A stretch of DNA of 64,000 bases, taken from an uncultured Pelagibacteraceae bacterium (GTDB taxonomy: Bacteria > Pseudomonadota > Alphaproteobacteria > Pelagibacterales > Pelagibacteraceae). The DNA lies in contig CACCGK010000001.1 in NCBI GenBank assembly GCA_902545555.1, positions 124,001 to 188,000 on the forward strand. The letters run 5' to 3'. This document shows, one piece after another, positions 61,481 through 64,000 of this stretch; within the stretch, counting starts at the first letter, position 1; every line of letters starts with the position of its first letter. The notes beneath the pieces were generated by a model that had not been told where the DNA came from, made no database searches, and saw nothing but the letters and a program-made list of their open reading frames with translations. Made by a program: the position numbers and the translations under genes.

Positions 61481-62767
61481 ATGGCAATAACATATCTTAA
61501 AAGATCACCTAAAACCTCATCTACAGATGATACTAAAACAAGAGAAATAGTTGAAAATATTTTAAAAGACATTGAGAAAACTAAAGAAGAAGGATGTAAA
61601 GAGCTTTCTAAAAAATTTGATAAATATGAAGGTGATGTAATTGTTTCTAAAGAAAAAATAGAGGAAATTAAAAAAAATTTAGATCAAAAAACAAAAGATG
61701 ATATTCAATTTTCCCATGAAAGAGTAAGAAAATTTGCAGAAGCACAATTAAAAAATTATGGGCAAGATTTTGAGGTTGAATTATCTGATGGTTTGTTCGC
61801 AGGTCAAAAACTAATTCCAGTTAATACAGCAGGTTGTTATGTGCCTGCAGGAAGGTATGCCCATATAGCTTCAGCCGTTATGAGTGTGACAACAGCAAAA
61901 GTTGCAGGGGTTAAAAATATAATAGTCTGCAGTTCTCCTAAACCTGGTGTTGGTGTACATCCATCAATTGTTTATACAGCAGATTTATGTGGTGCAGATG
62001 TAATTATGAATTTAGGTGGTGTTCAAGCTATTGCAGCAATGACTAACGGATTATTTGGAAATGCACCAGCTGATATTTTAGTCGGTCCTGGAAATCAATT
62101 TGTTGCAGAAGCAAAAAGACTTTTATTTGGAAAAGTTGGTATTGATTTATTTGCAGGACCTACAGAAATTGCAGTAATTGCAGATGAAACAGCTGATCCT
62201 GAAATGGTTGCCTACGATTTAGTTGGACAAGCTGAGCATGGTTACAATTCTCCAGCATGGTTATTTACAAAAAGCAAAAAAATTGCTGATTATGTATTGC
62301 AAAGGGTTCCAGAATTAATTGAGGATCTACCAGACTTGCCTAGAGAAAATTCTGGGGCAGCATGGAGAGATTATGGTGAGGTAATATTATGTGATACTGA
62401 TGAAGAAATCGCAAAAGTAAGTGACGATTATGCACCGGAGCATTTAGAAGTGCAGACAAAAAATTTACAGTGGTATCATGATAGACTTAAAAATTATGGT
62501 TCTTTATTTATCGGAGAAGAAACAACTGTAGCTTACGGGGATAAATGTTCAGGTACAAATCATATTTTGCCAACTAAAGGTGCTGGAAAATATACGGGTG
62601 GTTTATTTGTAGGAAAATTTATCAAAACACTTAGCTTCCAAAGAATGAGTAAAGAAGCAACTAAAGAAGTGGGAGCAGCTTGTGCTAGAATTTCTAGATA
62701 CGAGGGCATGGAAGCGCACGCTCGAACAGGTGATGTTAGATTAAGAAAATACGGTTTTTCAAACTAA
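61481..62767 (+). CDS. HisD-like dehydrogenase, probable sulfopropanediol 3-dehydrogenase (HpsN)
   Basis: 428 residues of the histidinol dehydrogenase fold. AGCYVPAGRYAHIASAVMSV near residue 112, LVGPGNQFVAEAKR near 200, LVGQAEHG near 247 with zinc-site Gln/His, and DDYAPEHLEVQTKN near 309 with the catalytic Glu-His. The terminal GMEAHARTGDVRLRKYGF differs from the usual HisD ending and resembles HpsN-type enzymes that oxidise dihydroxypropanesulfonate. No his genes are nearby; Pta and a BASS transporter are. A strong AAGGAG site precedes the ATG. A biosynthetic HisD role is less likely. Confidence 0.75.
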   Translation: MAITYLKRSPKTSSTDDTKTREIVENILKDIEKTKEEGCKELSKKFDKYEGDVIVSKEKIEEIKKNLDQKTKDDIQFSHERVRKFAEAQLKNYGQDFEVELSDGLFAGQKLIPVNTAGCYVPAGRYAHIASAVMSVTTAKVAGVKNIIVCSSPKPGVGVHPSIVYTADLCGADVIMNLGGVQAIAAMTNGLFGNAPADILVGPGNQFVAEAKRLLFGKVGIDLFAGPTEIAVIADETADPEMVAYDLVGQAEHGYNSPAWLFTKSKKIADYVLQRVPELIEDLPDLPRENSGAAWRDYGEVILCDTDEEIAKVSDDYAPEHLEVQTKNLQWYHDRLKNYGSLFIGEETTVAYGDKCSGTNHILPTKGAGKYTGGLFVGKFIKTLSFQRMSKEATKEVGAACARISRYEGMEAHARTGDVRLRKYGFSN

Positions 62768-64000
62768 TTTTTATTAAGTTTTAAGTCTAAGTATAGAGCT
62801 GCTGACCAAGAAAAATTTTTTGCCCCCATTGGTTGACCGCTCTTACAGCTAAAATATTCAAAAAATCCTTTTTTTTCAAGTATTTGGATAGTTTTGTTTT
62901 TTATTTTGTCAGAAAATAACCTATCTTTATTTTTTAATCCTTTATAAATAAACCAATTGCAATTAATCCAAACAGGGCCACGCCAATATCTTTTCTCCTC
63001 AAAACTTTTGTGGTTTGATTTGATTGACGAAAAAAAATATTTTTCTTTTAAGTTATGTTTTTTAAGATTTTGAATTAGTCTTTTATTAATTTTATCATTA
63101 TTTAAATCAGCAAATAATAAAAAATAATTGGTTATTGATGGAATATAGATCTTTTTATTATTTTTTATATCTTTTGAAAAAAAAGTTTTTCTTTTTTTAT
63201 CATATAATTTAAGAAAATTTTTTTCTGTCACTTTGATGTAATTATCAATTTTTATTTTGTTTAATCCAAATGTATCCAATAATTCAACGAGATCTTTGTT
63301 TGCTTTTAAAAAAATTGAATTAAAACCAACATCTACAACATTAAAAAATGAGGATTTATAAACCTTTTTTGGATTATATTTCAATTTTCTTAAATTGTTT
63401 TTGATTGTTACATACCTATCATAATCAATATCTAGTGGTCTAAAATCTGGATTTACAACTTTATTATCAGCTCTTTTATATTTTATATTTTTCTCAATTT
63501 TTACTTTATTCATAGGTTCATCCCATATAGGAGAATTATCATATCCGCTTTCCCAAGGATGTAAAATAGATACTAAACCAGTTTTTTTTGGATCTCTAAA
63601 TTGAATAAACCATTCATGAAATTTTTTAATTTTTTTAGTTATTTTTTTAATATTTAACAATTGTTTTTTATTGATTTTATTTTTATTTAAAATTTCTTTT
63701 AAAATTGTTGCTAATATTGGTGGTTGAGTTATTCCAGATGAGTGGATTTTATTACCACAATTCCATGCTGTATAATTTGGGTAATAATTTGTTTTTGTGT
63801 TATGAAATAAAATGTGAGGAACCATTCCATCCCTCCATTGTCCATCTAACAATGTATTTATTTCTTTTAATGCAAAGTTTAAATTAAAATAAGAATACCC
63901 TAAAGCTATAAAGCCAGAATCCCAATTCCACTGAGCAGGATAAAGTTTGTTGTTGGTTGGTAAAGTATAACCCTTTCTTCTATTACCAATTAAAGTTTTT
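62764..64000 (-). CDS. GH63-type glycoside hydrolase, N-terminus cut by window edge
   Basis: 412 residues are visible; the frame continues without a start through 64000, so the beginning is outside the window. YPAQWNWDSGFIALG near the visible N-end and HPWESGYDNSPIWDEP (plus strand about 63510-63560) are characteristic of GH63 mannosylglycerate or glucosylglycerate hydrolases. KRYWRGPVWINCNW near 62970-63000 and GAKNFSWSAAL near the end also fit. It may recycle a glucosylglycerate-type compatible solute. It converges on the HpsN-like gene with a 4-bp overlap. Lysine- and asparagine-rich, as expected at this GC content. Confidence 0.75.
   Translation of the reverse strand, partial: KTLIGNRRKGYTLPTNNKLYPAQWNWDSGFIALGYSYFNLNFALKEINTLLDGQWRDGMVPHILFHNTKTNYYPNYTAWNCGNKIHSSGITQPPILATILKEILNKNKINKKQLLNIKKITKKIKKFHEWFIQFRDPKKTGLVSILHPWESGYDNSPIWDEPMNKVKIEKNIKYKRADNKVVNPDFRPLDIDYDRYVTIKNNLRKLKYNPKKVYKSSFFNVVDVGFNSIFLKANKDLVELLDTFGLNKIKIDNYIKVTEKNFLKLYDKKRKTFFSKDIKNNKKIYIPSITNYFLLFADLNNDKINKRLIQNLKKHNLKEKYFFSSIKSNHKSFEEKRYWRGPVWINCNWFIYKGLKNKDRLFSDKIKNKTIQILEKKGFFEYFSCKSGQPMGAKNFSWSAALYLDLKLNKN

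Noticed and set aside
61481-62767. Histidine biosynthesis hisD
   Set aside because: No other his genes are nearby, and the C-terminal motif and neighbours fit an HpsN-type enzyme better. HisD activity is not fully excluded.

Overview
The window looks like a chromosomal segment of a streamlined, AT-rich marine alphaproteobacterium, most likely a SAR11/Pelagibacterales relative. This is inferred from very low GC, gene gaps mostly under 200 bp, many 1-22 bp gene overlaps, and a typical SAR11 gene set: taurine ABC transporter, TRAP transporter, dimethylglycine dehydrogenase-like enzyme, BASS transporter and salvage enzymes. No insertion sequence, phage, CRISPR array or rRNA was seen, and no gene-free stretch exceeds about 230 bases.

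Layout. (1) 1-5344: purine and methylthio salvage. A class II aldolase (cut by the window edge), mtnA and mtnP form an overlapping minus-strand set opposite apt, followed by a methyltransferase, guaC, a gpt-like phosphoribosyltransferase and tRNA-Met. (2) 5409-21835: uptake and catabolism. A lone pilin and a small membrane protein come first, then a DMGDH-like enzyme, alanine dehydrogenase and an omega-aminotransferase, divergent from tauA-tauB-tauC; next a TRAP system and an ALDH/epoxide hydrolase/Ldh2 operon. (3) 21824-29093: a signalling block. Two ammonium transporters carry C-terminal SpoIIE-type PP2C phosphatases and flank a secreted CxxC protein. Two pilins follow, then a STAS antagonist and an RsbW-type HATPase. 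(4) 29467-46460: a nearly complete type IV pilus locus, pilMN(fused)-O-P-Q-B-C on minus and pilT-fimT-pilV-pilW-pilX-pilY1 on plus, with a tandem pilin pair. (5) 46523-58196: surface functions: two autotransporter-like proteins, another pilin, a MoxR/DUF58/transglutaminase module, prepilin peptidase pilD, and a third SpoIIE phosphatase with a GAF domain. (6) 58243-64000: a double winged-helix regulator, a BASS transporter, Pta, an HpsN/HisD-like dehydrogenase and a partial GH63 hydrolase.

How it fits together. Taurine taken up by TauABC can be transaminated onto pyruvate, and alanine dehydrogenase can recycle the alanine with release of ammonium. The most unusual content is a putative partner-switching circuit with three phosphatases (two fused to ammonium channels, one to GAF), one STAS protein and one kinase, all inside the pilus and surface region. 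A recurring intergenic motif, YCAWWWTGGG, lies by the STAS gene, pilT/pilMN, the CxxC gene, a small membrane protein gene and the double-wHTH regulator, which suggests a local regulon. Products were called by reading motifs in the translations; no database search was possible.
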